From BOG-938 sp048498155 (lineage in GTDB: Bacteria > Pseudomonadota > Alphaproteobacteria > Caulobacterales > Caulobacteraceae), in the NCBI GenBank assembly GCA_048498155.1, contig JBEHYN010000010.1, positions 1 to 64,000 on the forward strand: a stretch of 64,000 nt of DNA, in the 5' to 3' direction. Position numbers and translations under genes: made by a program. Positions 46,046 through 54,843 of this stretch are shown one piece after another (position 1 is the stretch's first letter; each line of letters opens with the position of its first letter). The notes below the pieces were generated by a model. It saw only the letters and a list, made by a program, of their open reading frames with translations. It had not been told where the DNA came from and did no database searches.

Positions 46046-46707
46046 GCGCAATCCTCACCCTGCTCAAGCGCGAACTGGCCCTGGCTTGGGGTCGGGGCGG
46101 CGGCCCATTGGCGGCTCTGGCCTTTTACGCCTGCGTCGCCACCCTGCTGCCCCTGGCCGCCGGCGCGGCGCCTCAACGTTTGGCGGCGGTGGCGCCCGGA
46201 TCAGCCTGGCTGGCCCTGGCGCTGGCCAGCCTGCTGTCCCTGGAGCGTCTGTTCGAGCGGGACTATGAGGACGGCGCGCTGGACCTGCTCTCGCTGGGTC
46301 CCTTGCCATTGGAGGCGGTCTCGGCGGTCAAGTGCTTGGCGCAGTGGATTTCCACGGGCCTGCCCCTGGCGGCTTTCACCCCCATCGCAGCAGTGGCCTT
46401 AGGCGCTGACCCCCGCTTGATCCCCCTGACCCTGGCCTGCGCCCTGCTGGGCGGCCTGGGCTTTTCCTTCGTCGGCGGCATCGGCGCGGCGCTCAGCCTA
46501 GGCAGCCGCCGGGGCGGAGTGCTGGTGGCGGTGATCGTCCTGCCCCTGTTCGCGCCGCCGGTGATCTTCGGCGCCGGGGCCCTGGAGGCCTTCGCCTCCG
46601 GCCTCAACTGGACGCCGGGCTTTCTGCTGCTGGGCGGCTATTGCCTCGCCGCAGTGGCTCTGGGCCCCTTCGCCATGGCGGCGGCGTGTAGGAATGCGCT
46701 GTCGTAA
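46042..46707 (+). CDS. ccmB: haem exporter permease CcmB
   Basis: A 221-residue inner-membrane protein with about six helices; LLKRELALAWGRGGGPLAALAFYA and RDYEDGALDLLSLGPLPLEAV are typical CcmB. TTG start overlaps the ccmA stop by four bases. Works with CcmACD to release holo-CcmE. Confidence 0.95.
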   Translation: MSAILTLLKRELALAWGRGGGPLAALAFYACVATLLPLAAGAAPQRLAAVAPGSAWLALALASLLSLERLFERDYEDGALDLLSLGPLPLEAVSAVKCLAQWISTGLPLAAFTPIAAVALGADPRLIPLTLACALLGGLGFSFVGGIGAALSLGSRRGGVLVAVIVLPLFAPPVIFGAGALEAFASGLNWTPGFLLLGGYCLAAVALGPFAMAAACRNALS

Positions 46708-46711
46708 TTCC

Positions 46712-46738
46712 ATCCTTCCACGCTGCGTGGTGGAGGAT
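46712..46738 (+). repeat. hairpin between ccmB and ccmC
   Basis: ATCCTTCCACGC (46712-46723) pairs with GCGTGGTGGAGGAT (46725-46738) with small bulge. No T-run follows, so it may be an mRNA processing or stability element inside the ccm operon rather than a terminator. Confidence 0.4.
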
Positions 46739-46781
46739 AGCGAGCCTTGCCCCGGCCGCACGCAGCCTTTATCTCACCCTG

Positions 46782-47498
46782 ATGATCACCTTTCTCGCCA
46801 ATCCGCAGAGGTTCATGACCCTGTCGCGCTGGTTGGCGCCGACCTTGGGCGTCATCGCCTTGGCCCTGGCCTGCGCCGGCCTGGGCATGGGGCTGAATGC
46901 GCCGCCTGACTATCAGCAGGGCCCCACGGTGCTGATCATGTTCGTGCATGTGCCGGCCGCATGGCTGGGCATGTTCGCCTATGGTTGCCTGGCGGGCTCA
47001 GCCTTCTTCGGTCTGGTGTTCCGCCATTCACTGGCCGACGCCGCCGCCCGCGCCGCGGCGCCCCTGGGCGCCGGGTTTACGCTGCTGGCCCTGATTACGG
47101 GGTCCTTGTGGGGCCGTCCCATGTGGGGCGCCTGGTGGGTGTGGGACGCGCGCCTGACCTCCGAGCTGATCCTGTTTTTGTTCTATATCGGCTATCTGGC
47201 CCTGCAGGCGGCCATCGACGACGAGGCCAAGGCGGACCGCGCCGCCTCGATTCTGGCTCTGGTAGGGGCGGTCAATCTGCCGATCGTGCACTACTCGGTG
47301 GTGTGGTGGAACAGCCTGCACCAGGGCGAGTCGATTTTCGTGAAGGGCGGCCCGCTGTTGTCGGCGGTCTATCTGTGGCCCCTGGCCTTGATGGCCCTGG
47401 CCTATACGGTCGGATTCGGCGCCTTGTGGCTGACCCGTATCCGCGCCGAGGTGTGGCGCCGACGGGCCGGCGTCCTGGCCGTGCAGGCGGCGCGATGA
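46782..47498 (+). CDS. ccmC: haem exporter permease CcmC
   Basis: A 238-residue membrane protein with six helices and the tryptophan-rich WWD haem-handling motif SLWGRPMWGAWWVWDARLTS, plus the later HYSVVWWNSLHQG histidine. It loads haem onto CcmE. The ATG start follows a 74-base gap with a hairpin; ccmD overlaps its stop. Confidence 0.96.
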   Translation: MITFLANPQRFMTLSRWLAPTLGVIALALACAGLGMGLNAPPDYQQGPTVLIMFVHVPAAWLGMFAYGCLAGSAFFGLVFRHSLADAAARAAAPLGAGFTLLALITGSLWGRPMWGAWWVWDARLTSELILFLFYIGYLALQAAIDDEAKADRAASILALVGAVNLPIVHYSVVWWNSLHQGESIFVKGGPLLSAVYLWPLALMALAYTVGFGALWLTRIRAEVWRRRAGVLAVQAAR

Positions 47499-47653
47499 TG
47501 GGCAAATACGCTTTCTACGTCTTGATGGCCTACGGCGTCAGCGCCGCAGTGATTGGGTGGATGATCCTCGACACCTTGCTGCGCGTGCGGCGTTGGCGGG
47601 CCGAAGTGCTGCGCCGGGAGGAGGCGTCGGGTAAGGCCGAGGACGAGACGTGA
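47495..47653 (+). CDS. ccmD: haem exporter protein CcmD
   Basis: A 52-residue single-helix membrane protein (MMGKYAFYVLMAYGVSAAVI, then a basic tail RVRRWRAEVLRRE), the usual CcmD size and topology. Overlaps ccmC by four bases (ATGA) and ccmG by four (GTGA). CcmD helps release haem-loaded CcmE. Confidence 0.9.
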   Translation: MMGKYAFYVLMAYGVSAAVIGWMILDTLLRVRRWRAEVLRREEASGKAEDET

Positions 47654-48186
47654 GGCGACTTTTGCCGCTGATCCCCCTGGCGGTGGGCGCCTTGCTGGTG
47701 GTCCTGTTCGCCAGCTACGGCCTGCACCACGATCCGCACGTCAATCCGGCGGCCCTGGTGGGCAAGCCCCTGCCGGCCGACAGCCTGCCACCGCTCTCGG
47801 GCGGCCAGCCTCAAACGATCGCCTCCGCCGCCAAGCCGCCGATGGTGGTGAATGTGTTCGCCTCTTGGTGCGCGCCTTGCGCGGAGGAAGCGCCGCAGAT
47901 GATGCGACTCAAGGCACTGGGCGTGCCCATCGTCGGGGTGGCCTACAAGGATCAGACCTCGGCCACCCAGAGCTTTCTGGACAAGTATGGCGATCCCTTT
48001 GATCGGGTGCTGCAAGATCGCTCGGGCGATGTGGGCGTGAACTTCGGCATCTCCGGCGTGCCCGAGACCTTTGTGGTCGATACGCACGGGATGATCGTGG
48101 CCAAGCACATCGGTCCGATGACAGATCAGGACGTGCAGGCCCTGGCCGATCACGTCGCGAGCTTGAAAGCCCGCGCCGCCCGTTAA
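47650..48186 (+). CDS. ccmG: thiol:disulfide interchange protein CcmG/DsbE
   Basis: A 178-residue membrane-anchored periplasmic thioredoxin. One N-terminal helix (LLPLIPLAVGALLVVLFASY), then VVNVFASWCAPCAEEAPQM with the WCxPC active site and GVPETFVVDTHG. It reduces apocytochrome cysteines before haem attachment. GTG start overlaps ccmD. ccmE, ccmF and ccmH are not here. Confidence 0.94.
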   Translation: MRRLLPLIPLAVGALLVVLFASYGLHHDPHVNPAALVGKPLPADSLPPLSGGQPQTIASAAKPPMVVNVFASWCAPCAEEAPQMMRLKALGVPIVGVAYKDQTSATQSFLDKYGDPFDRVLQDRSGDVGVNFGISGVPETFVVDTHGMIVAKHIGPMTDQDVQALADHVASLKARAAR

Positions 48187-48242
48187 CCCTAGCTTCACGC
48201 GAGCCGGGCAAATTCATGGCTGGTTAACCATGATCCTGCCCC

Positions 48243-48542
48243 ATGCCGCCGATCACTCCTGTCGCACCCTCCAGCACGCTCCTGGCTCCGAGCCGGGCCC
48301 GCAGCCCTGAAGCCATTGCCGCACATCGGGCCTTCTTTAACGCTGCCCTGGGCAAGGCCGCGCCAGCCGCTCCGGCGCCGGCGCCGCCCAAAGCCATAGC
48401 GCCCAGGGCCTTAGCCGAAGCCTCCGCTCCGCCGGCTCCCGCCCGCGCATCGGCGCCGGTCCCGGCGCCTCACAGCGAGGGCGGCGCGCCCCCGCCGAAC
48501 CGCTTCGCGCGGCCCGGTTCGCTGATTGACATCAAGGTTTAA
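48243..48542 (+). CDS. small Ala/Pro-rich hypothetical protein
   Basis: A 99-residue protein I do not recognise. It starts MPPITPVAPSSTLLAPSRARSPEAIAAHRAFFNAALG, continues as a low-complexity Ala/Pro region and ends in the distinct motif RFARPGSLIDIKV, which may be the functional part. It overlaps the convergent MarR gene by four bases. Could be spurious but the conserved-looking ends argue against it. Confidence 0.5.
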   Translation: MPPITPVAPSSTLLAPSRARSPEAIAAHRAFFNAALGKAAPAAPAPAPPKAIAPRALAEASAPPAPARASAPVPAPHSEGGAPPPNRFARPGSLIDIKV

Positions 48543-49120
48543 GTAGGCGCCGCGGGCGCGGCATTCTTTTTGGCCTTCTTCTTTTTCTTTTTCTTTTCGG
48601 ACTTGGCCTTCTTCTCGGCCTTGGCGGCCTCCTTGGCCGTGCGCTTGTTGGCGGCGTCCGGTCCGCCCTTAGGCTTGGCGGCGGCCTTGCCCATGTCGCT
48701 CAGGGTCTTGAGGAAGGCGTCGCGCTTGGCCGAGGGGACCAGGGCCAGGATGCGCTGGTCCGCCACCGCCACGCGCGGCGCGGCCTCCTGCACCGAGGCA
48801 CGGCCGGCGTCTGTCAGGCTGACCGTGTTGGCCCGGGCGTCCAGGGTCGAGCGTTCACGCGCGAGCAGGCCCTTGCCGATCAGGCGGGCGACCAGTTCGG
48901 CCAGGGTCGAGCGGTCGATGCCCGTGGCCTTGACCAGATCGCTCTGGGTGCAGCCCTCCCGGGCCTGAACGGCGGTCAGCACAGCGAACTGACGTTGGGT
49001 GATGGCCCCGGCGCCGGCTTCCTCGGCGTAGATGTCCAAGGCGAGCTGCAGAGCCCTATGCAGCAGATGGCTGGGCGATTGCTCCAGCGTGGAGTTTGTG
49101 GACTGTGTCGCCTTGGCCAT
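48539..49120 (-). CDS. MarR-family regulator with lysine-rich tail
   Basis: A 193-residue winged-helix protein. Residues 20-135 form a MarR domain (ITQRQFAVLTAVQAREGCTQSDLVKATGIDRSTLAELVARLIGKGLLARE is read as separate helices). The last 50 residues are Ala/Lys-rich with a run of seven lysines, which could add non-specific nucleic-acid binding. Ligand and targets unknown. The gap to ispZ on the same strand is about 107 bases. Confidence 0.85.
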   Translation of the reverse strand: MAKATQSTNSTLEQSPSHLLHRALQLALDIYAEEAGAGAITQRQFAVLTAVQAREGCTQSDLVKATGIDRSTLAELVARLIGKGLLARERSTLDARANTVSLTDAGRASVQEAAPRVAVADQRILALVPSAKRDAFLKTLSDMGKAAAKPKGGPDAANKRTAKEAAKAEKKAKSEKKKKKKKAKKNAAPAAPT

Positions 49121-49227
49121 GTTCCTCCGCCCCGAGGCCCCAATCGGGCCCCGTCCGCCCCCAAGTCGCCCGTCTTGTATACGCCTTAGGCGTCAGTTTG
49201 ACGACAGACCGTCCGTGGACGGCTGGC

Positions 49228-49836
49228 TCACGATTCCGGCGGGGTCTCTTGGCCGGCGAGCGGCGCCTCGGCGAACTGGGCGTGTTTCATCAGGAAGGGG
49301 ACCTGGGCCAATGAGAACAGGAGGGACGCCGCGAATTTTGCGCCCTTAAACCAGGCGAATTCGGCGTCGTTGTGCAAGCGGCGCACCACCTCGTTGGCAA
49401 CCCCCAGCACCAGGAAGAAGATCGCATAGCGGAAAGTCAGGGTGCGCCAGGCTGGCAGGGGCATCTGAAAGGCTGAGCCCAGCAGCTCCTTGAGTGGATT
49501 GAGGCCGAGTCGATTGCCGAGCAGCAGCCCGAACCCCAGGCCGAGATAGAGAAAAGAGCCTTCCATTTTTAGGTAGTTGGTGTCGCCGGTAATCAAGGTC
49601 AGCCCACCGAACACCAGACCGAACAGACCCATAATCAGAGGGAGGGGCGCGAGGCGCTTCTCGACGGTCAGACCAACGGTCACCGCGAGCGCCGAGCCGG
49701 CGACAACGGCCCAGGTCGCCTTCAGCAGGTCATGCGTGATCGCGTAGACCAGGCCGAACGCCACCAAACTGCCGAAATCCACGGCGGCCCGTAGCCAATG
49801 GGAGTCCTTGCTGGGCAGAATCGTCGTTTCCGTCAT
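49228..49836 (-). CDS. ispZ: inner membrane-spanning protein IspZ/YciB (septation protein A)
   Basis: A 202-residue protein with about six membrane helices; AAVDFGSLVAFGLVYAIT, LPLIMGLFGLVFGGLTLITGD and RYAIFFLVLGVANEVVRR are family-like. It is linked to envelope integrity and septation. It overlaps ftsY by four bases and is last in dapF-mtaB-ftsY-ispZ. Confidence 0.93.
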   Translation of the reverse strand: MTETTILPSKDSHWLRAAVDFGSLVAFGLVYAITHDLLKATWAVVAGSALAVTVGLTVEKRLAPLPLIMGLFGLVFGGLTLITGDTNYLKMEGSFLYLGLGFGLLLGNRLGLNPLKELLGSAFQMPLPAWRTLTFRYAIFFLVLGVANEVVRRLHNDAEFAWFKGAKFAASLLFSLAQVPFLMKHAQFAEAPLAGQETPPES

Positions 49837-50819
49837 CGTTCGATCTCCAACCCAACCAGGGAGCGGGCAAAGCGGTTCGCGTCGAAAGGTTGTAGATCCT
49901 GCACCCCTTCGCCCACGCCGATCAGCTTGATCGGGGCGTGCGAGGCCTCCGCGACAGGCACCAGCACCCCGCCGCGCGCGGTGCCGTCCAGCTTGGTCAT
50001 GACCACGCCGGTCACGCCCGCGATCCGGTCGAAGGCCTCCACCTGGGACAGGGCGTTGCGTCCGACCGTCGCGTCAAGCACCAGCAGGGTTTCGTGCGGC
50101 GCGGACGGATCGAGCTTCTTCAGCACGCGCACCACCTTGGCCAGCTCATCCATCAGGGCGGCCTTGTTCTGCAGGCGGCCGGCGGTGTCCACCAGCAGCA
50201 CGTCAAAGCCCTCGGCCTTGGCCCGCTCCAGGGCCTCATAGACCAGGCCCGAGGCGTCCGCGCCGATGGACTTGGCGATCACCGGCACGCCCGCGCGCTC
50301 GCCCCACACCTTGAGCTGTTCGATGGCGGCGGCGCGGAAGGTGTCGCCCGCGGCGATCAGCACCTTGGCCCCGCGCCCCTTCAGATCAGCGGCGATCTTG
50401 CCCAAGGTGGTGGTCTTGCCCGATCCATTGACGCCCACGAACAGCACCACATAGGGCTTTGGCCCGGCCAGGGGCTCAAAACGGCCTTGATGGGGGGTCA
50501 ATTCGGCGGCGATGGCCTCAGCCAGGCCGAGGCGAATCTCATCTTCGCCGATCTCGCGGCCAAAGCGATTGCGCCCAAAGGCCTCGGTCACGCGCGCGGC
50601 GGCCTGGGGGCCCAGGTCCGCCTCGATCAACAGGTCCTCCAGCTTGTCCAGCTGCGCCTGGTCCAGCTTGACCTTGGTCAGGGCCGCGACGACCTGTTGG
50701 GTCATCTCGTTAGAGGAGCGCGCCAAGCCCTTGCTCAGGCGCTCCAGCCAGCCCGGCTTGGGCGAAGACAGCCGCGCCAGCGGCGAGTTTGGGTCGAACA
50801 TGGGCGCGTCGGACGGCAT
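49833..50819 (-). CDS. ftsY: signal recognition particle receptor FtsY
   Basis: A 328-residue SRP GTPase. NG-domain motifs: VGVNGSGKTTTLGKIA (G1), AGDTFRAAAIEQL, LLVDTAGRLQNK (G3), TKLDGTARGG (G4) and LIGVGEGVQDLQPFD. The acidic A domain is very short, as in many alphaproteobacteria. It directly abuts mtaB (no gap) and overlaps ispZ. Confidence 0.96.
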   Translation of the reverse strand: MPSDAPMFDPNSPLARLSSPKPGWLERLSKGLARSSNEMTQQVVAALTKVKLDQAQLDKLEDLLIEADLGPQAAARVTEAFGRNRFGREIGEDEIRLGLAEAIAAELTPHQGRFEPLAGPKPYVVLFVGVNGSGKTTTLGKIAADLKGRGAKVLIAAGDTFRAAAIEQLKVWGERAGVPVIAKSIGADASGLVYEALERAKAEGFDVLLVDTAGRLQNKAALMDELAKVVRVLKKLDPSAPHETLLVLDATVGRNALSQVEAFDRIAGVTGVVMTKLDGTARGGVLVPVAEASHAPIKLIGVGEGVQDLQPFDANRFARSLVGLEIER

Positions 50820-52106
50820 CTAGGCTTCGGCCCTTTGTCCATGGGCGCGGCGCCCATCATGTCCAACAATCAGCAACGGCAGGATCGATCCGGGCTCGGC
50901 GGAACCGTCGAAGGCGACCTCGGTGAAATCCTCCACCCGCGCCAGACCGGGCTTTTCCACCAGTGCGTGCACGACGTGGCCGATCCGTCGCTCCAGGTGG
51001 CGGGCCAGGGCCAGATCGCCCGCCTGGCGCAGGGCCTTGGCCCGGGTCTTGACCAGGCCCCGATCCAACTGCGGCATGCGCGCGGCGGGCGTGCCCGCCC
51101 GGGGGCTGAAGGGGAAGACGTGCAGGAAAGACAGCCCGGCCTCAGTCACTAGGCGCAGGCTGTTGTCGAACATGTCGTCTGTCTCGGTCGGGAAGCCGGC
51201 GATCAGGTCCGCGCCGAAGGCTGTATCCGGGCGCACCGAACGCACCGCGCCGATCAGGTCCAGGGCCTGGGCGCGGCTGTGGCGCCGCTTCATCCGCTTA
51301 AGGATCATGTCGTCGCCCGACTGCAGCGACAGGTGCAGATAAGGCGCAAGCCGCTCTTCCGACGCCAGGCAATGCATCAGCTCGCTGTCGATCTCCGCTG
51401 CGTCGATGGACGATAGGCGAAGCCGGGGCAGGGCGGGGACCAGCTTGAGAATGCGCGCCACCAGACCGCCCAGCGTCGGCGTTCCCGGCAGGTCCTGGCC
51501 CCAGGAGGTCAGATCAACCCCCGTCAGCACCACTTCCTTATAGCCCTGGGCCGCCAAACGCTGGACCTGTCCGACCACGTCGCCGGCCGGCGCCGAGCGA
51601 GAATTTCCCCGGCCATAGGGAATGATACAGAAGGTGCAGCGGTGATCGCAGCCGTTCTGCACCTCCACATAGGCCCGAGCGCGTTCGGTCAGGCCGCCCA
51701 GGGCCGGATCGGCCATGTCGCGCCGTTCGAAGATATCCCCCACCCGGACCCGGGCGCTGATCGCCCCGGCATAGGCGCCGGGCGCGGCCTTTTCGGCATT
51801 GCCCAGCACCTGATCCACCTCGGCCATGGCGGCGAAGGCGGCCGGGTCGATCTGGGCCGCGCAGCCGGTGACGATCAGCCGGGCGCCGGGCCGTTCGCGC
51901 CTCGCCTTGCGGATCGCCTGGCGCGCCTGACGCACCGCCTCGGCTGTGACCGCGCAGGTGTTGAACACCACCGCGTCCGTCAGGCCGTCCAGCCGGGCCC
52001 GCTCGGCGATGGCCTGGCTTTCGTGCGCATTCAGCCGGCAGCCGAAAGTGACGACCTCGACGTCGTCGGCGCGCGCCGGGCGCGGCAGGACCAGCGGGGC
52101 GTTCAC
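50820..52106 (-). CDS. mtaB: tRNA t6A37 methylthiotransferase MtaB
   Basis: A 428-residue radical-SAM methylthiotransferase making ms2t6A37. The N-terminal domain has CRLNAHESQ, FNTCAVTAEA and VTGCAAQ cysteines; the radical-SAM motif is CDHRCTFC. Overlaps dapF by four bases. Paralogue of miaB at 19.5 kb. Confidence 0.94.
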   Translation of the reverse strand: MNAPLVLPRPARADDVEVVTFGCRLNAHESQAIAERARLDGLTDAVVFNTCAVTAEAVRQARQAIRKARRERPGARLIVTGCAAQIDPAAFAAMAEVDQVLGNAEKAAPGAYAGAISARVRVGDIFERRDMADPALGGLTERARAYVEVQNGCDHRCTFCIIPYGRGNSRSAPAGDVVGQVQRLAAQGYKEVVLTGVDLTSWGQDLPGTPTLGGLVARILKLVPALPRLRLSSIDAAEIDSELMHCLASEERLAPYLHLSLQSGDDMILKRMKRRHSRAQALDLIGAVRSVRPDTAFGADLIAGFPTETDDMFDNSLRLVTEAGLSFLHVFPFSPRAGTPAARMPQLDRGLVKTRAKALRQAGDLALARHLERRIGHVVHALVEKPGLARVEDFTEVAFDGSAEPGSILPLLIVGHDGRRAHGQRAEA

Positions 52107-52942
52107 GCCATGGCTCCGGCCAGCTCGCCCTTATATTCGACGGCCACCGGGCCAGTCATCAGGACGTGATCATCGGCCTCGCGCCACTCAATCACCAAGT
52201 CCCCGCCATCCAGCTCCAGTGTCGCGCGGCGGCCGGTCAAGCCTCGGCGGTGAGCCGCCACCAGGGCCGCGCAGGCGCCGGTGCCGCAGGCCTTGGTCAG
52301 GCCGGCGCCTCGCTCCCACACCCGCAGGCGGATGCGATCCGGCGCCTTGATCTGGGCAAAGCCGACATTGACGCCTTCGGGAAACAGCCGGTGATGTTCG
52401 ATCAGAGGTCCGACCTCGGCCACCGGCGCTTGTTCGGCGTCTCCAACGAAGAACACCACGTGCGGATTGCCCATGCTGACGCAGCCGGGGGTGTGCAGGA
52501 TCGGGTCGTCGATGGGGCCGACCTGCAGTTCGATCCCGCGCGTGTCCATGTCCTCAGCCAGGGGGATCTCGTCCCAGCGCAGGCGGGGTGCGCCCATGTC
52601 TACGGTGACGCGTTCCGGACCGGCGCGGCGCACATCGATCACACCGGCATTGGTCTCCAGCCTCACCTGGTCAAGGCCGCGCTCCTGCATGAGCAACCAC
52701 CCCACGCAGCGGCTGGCGTTGCCACAGGCGTCCACCTGGCCGCCATCGGCGTTCCAGATGCGCATGAAGGCGTCGGCGCGGGTGGAGGGCTCGATGGCGA
52801 TAAGCTGGTCGCAGCCGGAGGCGCCGCCGCGATCAGCAATCGCGCGGACCTGCGCCGGGGAGGGCGCAAAGGGCTGACGGCGGGCCTCGACCACCACAAA
52901 GTCGTTGCCCGCTCCGTTCATCTTAAGAAACGGGCGGCTCAT
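52103..52942 (-). CDS. dapF: diaminopimelate epimerase
   Basis: A 279-residue epimerase of the lysine and peptidoglycan pathway. The two catalytic cysteines are in DACGNASRCVGW and KACGTGACAAL; the start MSRPFLKMNGAGNDFVVVE at 52942 is the family start. First gene of the run dapF-mtaB-ftsY-ispZ. Confidence 0.96.
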   Translation of the reverse strand: MSRPFLKMNGAGNDFVVVEARRQPFAPSPAQVRAIADRGGASGCDQLIAIEPSTRADAFMRIWNADGGQVDACGNASRCVGWLLMQERGLDQVRLETNAGVIDVRRAGPERVTVDMGAPRLRWDEIPLAEDMDTRGIELQVGPIDDPILHTPGCVSMGNPHVVFFVGDAEQAPVAEVGPLIEHHRLFPEGVNVGFAQIKAPDRIRLRVWERGAGLTKACGTGACAALVAAHRRGLTGRRATLELDGGDLVIEWREADDHVLMTGPVAVEYKGELAGAMA

Positions 52943-52994
52943 GGGCCGGACATATAGGGGATTGGCGGACAAAAGGCTAAGGGCGGGTTCGGAT

Positions 52995-53459
52995 TCAGTC
53001 CCGGTGATAAGGCCCGCCGGCCAAGATCGTCACGGCTCGGTAGACCTGTTCGGCCAACATGGCGCGGGCCAGGGCGTGGGGCCAGGTCTGGGGCCCAAAC
53101 GCCAGGGTCTCATCGGCCTGGGCCAGGACTTCGGGCGCCAGTCCGTCTGCCCCGCCGATGATCAAAACCAGTTTGCGCCGACCGTCATCGCGCAGTTTGG
53201 CGATCTTGCCGGCGAAGGCGCGCGAGGCCAGGGCCTGACCGTTCTCGTCACAGGCGATGACATAGGCGTCTTTCAGCTGGGCCAACAGGACCTCGCCTTC
53301 CGCGCCCTTGCCGGGTTTGCGCGCCTCGACTTCCAGCACCTCCACCGGCCCCAGGCCCATGGCGCGCCCGGACGCGGTGGCGCGCTCGGCGTAGTCCAGC
53401 GCCAGCGCCGCCTCGGGCGCTCGGCCGAGCTTGCCGACGGTGAGGAGGGTGATGATCAT
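52995..53459 (-). CDS. rlmH: 23S rRNA pseudouridine1915 methyltransferase RlmH
   Basis: A 154-residue SPOUT methyltransferase. LVLIIGGADGLAPEVLAQAD and the C-terminal LAEQVYRAVTILAGGPYHRD are diagnostic. In related genomes it sits next to rsfS; here a 2.1-kb insert separates them. Confidence 0.95.
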   Translation of the reverse strand: MIITLLTVGKLGRAPEAALALDYAERATASGRAMGLGPVEVLEVEARKPGKGAEGEVLLAQLKDAYVIACDENGQALASRAFAGKIAKLRDDGRRKLVLIIGGADGLAPEVLAQADETLAFGPQTWPHALARAMLAEQVYRAVTILAGGPYHRD

Positions 53460-53462
53460 GCT

Positions 53463-53487
53463 CGCTCATCCCGGCGGAGGCTGGGAC
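53463..53487. repeat. half copy of the GGGACCCAG-type repeat
   Basis: CGCTCATCCCGG followed by CTGGGAC lies directly upstream of the rlmH start and at the edge of the accessory insert. It matches one arm of the elements at 11932 and 19012. No partner arm is seen in the following 300 bases. Confidence 0.5.
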
Positions 53488-53841
53488 TCAGTAAACGGGG
53501 TTTCATTGACATCACATCAATTGCACAATTGATTGCCTGAGCCGCAAATAGTTCGGCTATTCCACAATCGGTATTAAGCCACCGTACCCCCGCACGGGAG
53601 CGGCGGTGGCGATGTGATCGGCAGTTTCATGCGCCGGTCGCTGAAGGCAGATGATGCCTTGAGGTATCATCTGCTGATTAGTTTTCACGGGCTCGTCCCA
53701 ATTTGTCGTCCCCAGAGCGCTTTGTGATACCTATGACAAGTGAATCGGCCCAATTCTGGGCGGTTTATCGGAATTAAATTGATACTTTTATTTGTCAAAT
53801 TTTAGGATCATTGTCAGCTTCAGATACCAAGGAGCTACGCA
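53488..53841. promoter_or_regulatory. AT-rich regulatory region ahead of the XRE insert
   Basis: This 354-base gap holds a palindrome ATCAATTG-CA-CAATTGAT (53516-53533), a 12-pair hairpin at 53647-53674 (GCAGATGATGCC / GGTATCATCTGC, loop TTGA) followed by GATTAGTTTTC, a weak promoter (-35 TTGATA 53779-53784, 17 bases, TTAGGA 53802-53807), and three TTGTCA/TGACAA words at 53734, 53792 and 53811 that could be operator half-sites. AAGGAG lies before the XRE start. Base composition is markedly more AT-rich than the surroundings. Confidence 0.5.
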
Positions 53842-54843
53842 ATGACAACACCAATCCACCCCGAAGCGCTTAAGGCCTTACGACAGCGCAAACGTTGGAC
53901 GCAAGAGCAGTTGGCCGACGCCACAAAAGGCACGAATAGGGTCAGTCTGCCGACGATCAAGCGCATTGAGAGTACGAAGGACGGTGCGTATTCGGCCAAC
54001 GCCCGCGTAGCGGAAGCGTTGGCCAAGGCCCTCGGTGTCAGCCCCGAGGACCTTTCAAGAGTTCCTTCCGAGGCAGAGGACCACGAAGAGTCTCTGCGGA
54101 GGTTTGGCTATCGCCCGCTTCGCACGATGATCGACGCCGAAACAGCCCTCGCCTTGAGCATGGTACAACATATCTACGGCATACCGATCCGATCACAGAT
54201 CGCGATGGCGCCGCTATTCGCTGCTTTGCTCGCGGAAGGAAGCTTCGCTTGGCGGCGGAAACGCCTCGAATCTATCGAAGAGGCATCTCGAATGCTTCAG
54301 GAACTGGGCGGTGGGCACTGCTCTTTCGCCGCCGGCGCTGCTTGGCGGGTGGCCGATGGAGCCGATGGAGAGCGTAAGTCGATCAACAAACGGGATCTGT
54401 TTGGGGACCATGTCTCAGACGAGGCATACGATTGCGGCTATGACCCATCGGTGACCAATCCTTTCGCCGATTATCTGGAGACTTTCGCTACGGAGGCCCA
54501 GGCGCAGACCATAAGATTCGATAAGGAATTCGGCTGGAAGACCAGCGAGGGGCTGCCAAATTACCGGATCGGAGCTGACATCATCGAGCAGCTCACCGGG
54601 GGTGACCCGGATGCGGAATATGCCCTGCTGCGTGGGCATGTCCGCATCAAGGACATACCGGACCAACTCCTCGGCGGCGACAAAGAGGTCGAGCGTGTTG
54701 CTTGGATGATCGACCGTATTCCGGTCGAGGAATTCGCTGCCCGGAAGGCCGAGTTCGACGAGCTATCCGCGCTCATTGGGCTCGATGAGATCGGCAACGA
54801 TGCCCCGTCGCAGGATAATCCCGAGGGAGACAATCATGCTTGA
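53842..54843 (+). CDS. XRE-family HTH protein with large uncharacterised C-terminal domain
   Basis: A 333-residue protein. Residues 8-75 form a lambda-repressor-like HTH (LKALRQRKRWTQEQLADATKG, VSLPTIKRIESTKDG, ALAKALGVSPEDL). The remaining ~250 residues have no domain I can name; blocks such as IAMAPLFAALLAEGSFAWRRKR, SINKRDLFGD and DPSVTNPFADYLETFA look conserved rather than random. It heads a three-gene set with the DUF4258 and HigA-like genes and overlaps the former by 8 bases. Likely an autoregulating accessory regulator; possible sensor or effector role unknown. Confidence 0.75.
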   Translation: MTTPIHPEALKALRQRKRWTQEQLADATKGTNRVSLPTIKRIESTKDGAYSANARVAEALAKALGVSPEDLSRVPSEAEDHEESLRRFGYRPLRTMIDAETALALSMVQHIYGIPIRSQIAMAPLFAALLAEGSFAWRRKRLESIEEASRMLQELGGGHCSFAAGAAWRVADGADGERKSINKRDLFGDHVSDEAYDCGYDPSVTNPFADYLETFATEAQAQTIRFDKEFGWKTSEGLPNYRIGADIIEQLTGGDPDAEYALLRGHVRIKDIPDQLLGGDKEVERVAWMIDRIPVEEFAARKAEFDELSALIGLDEIGNDAPSQDNPEGDNHA

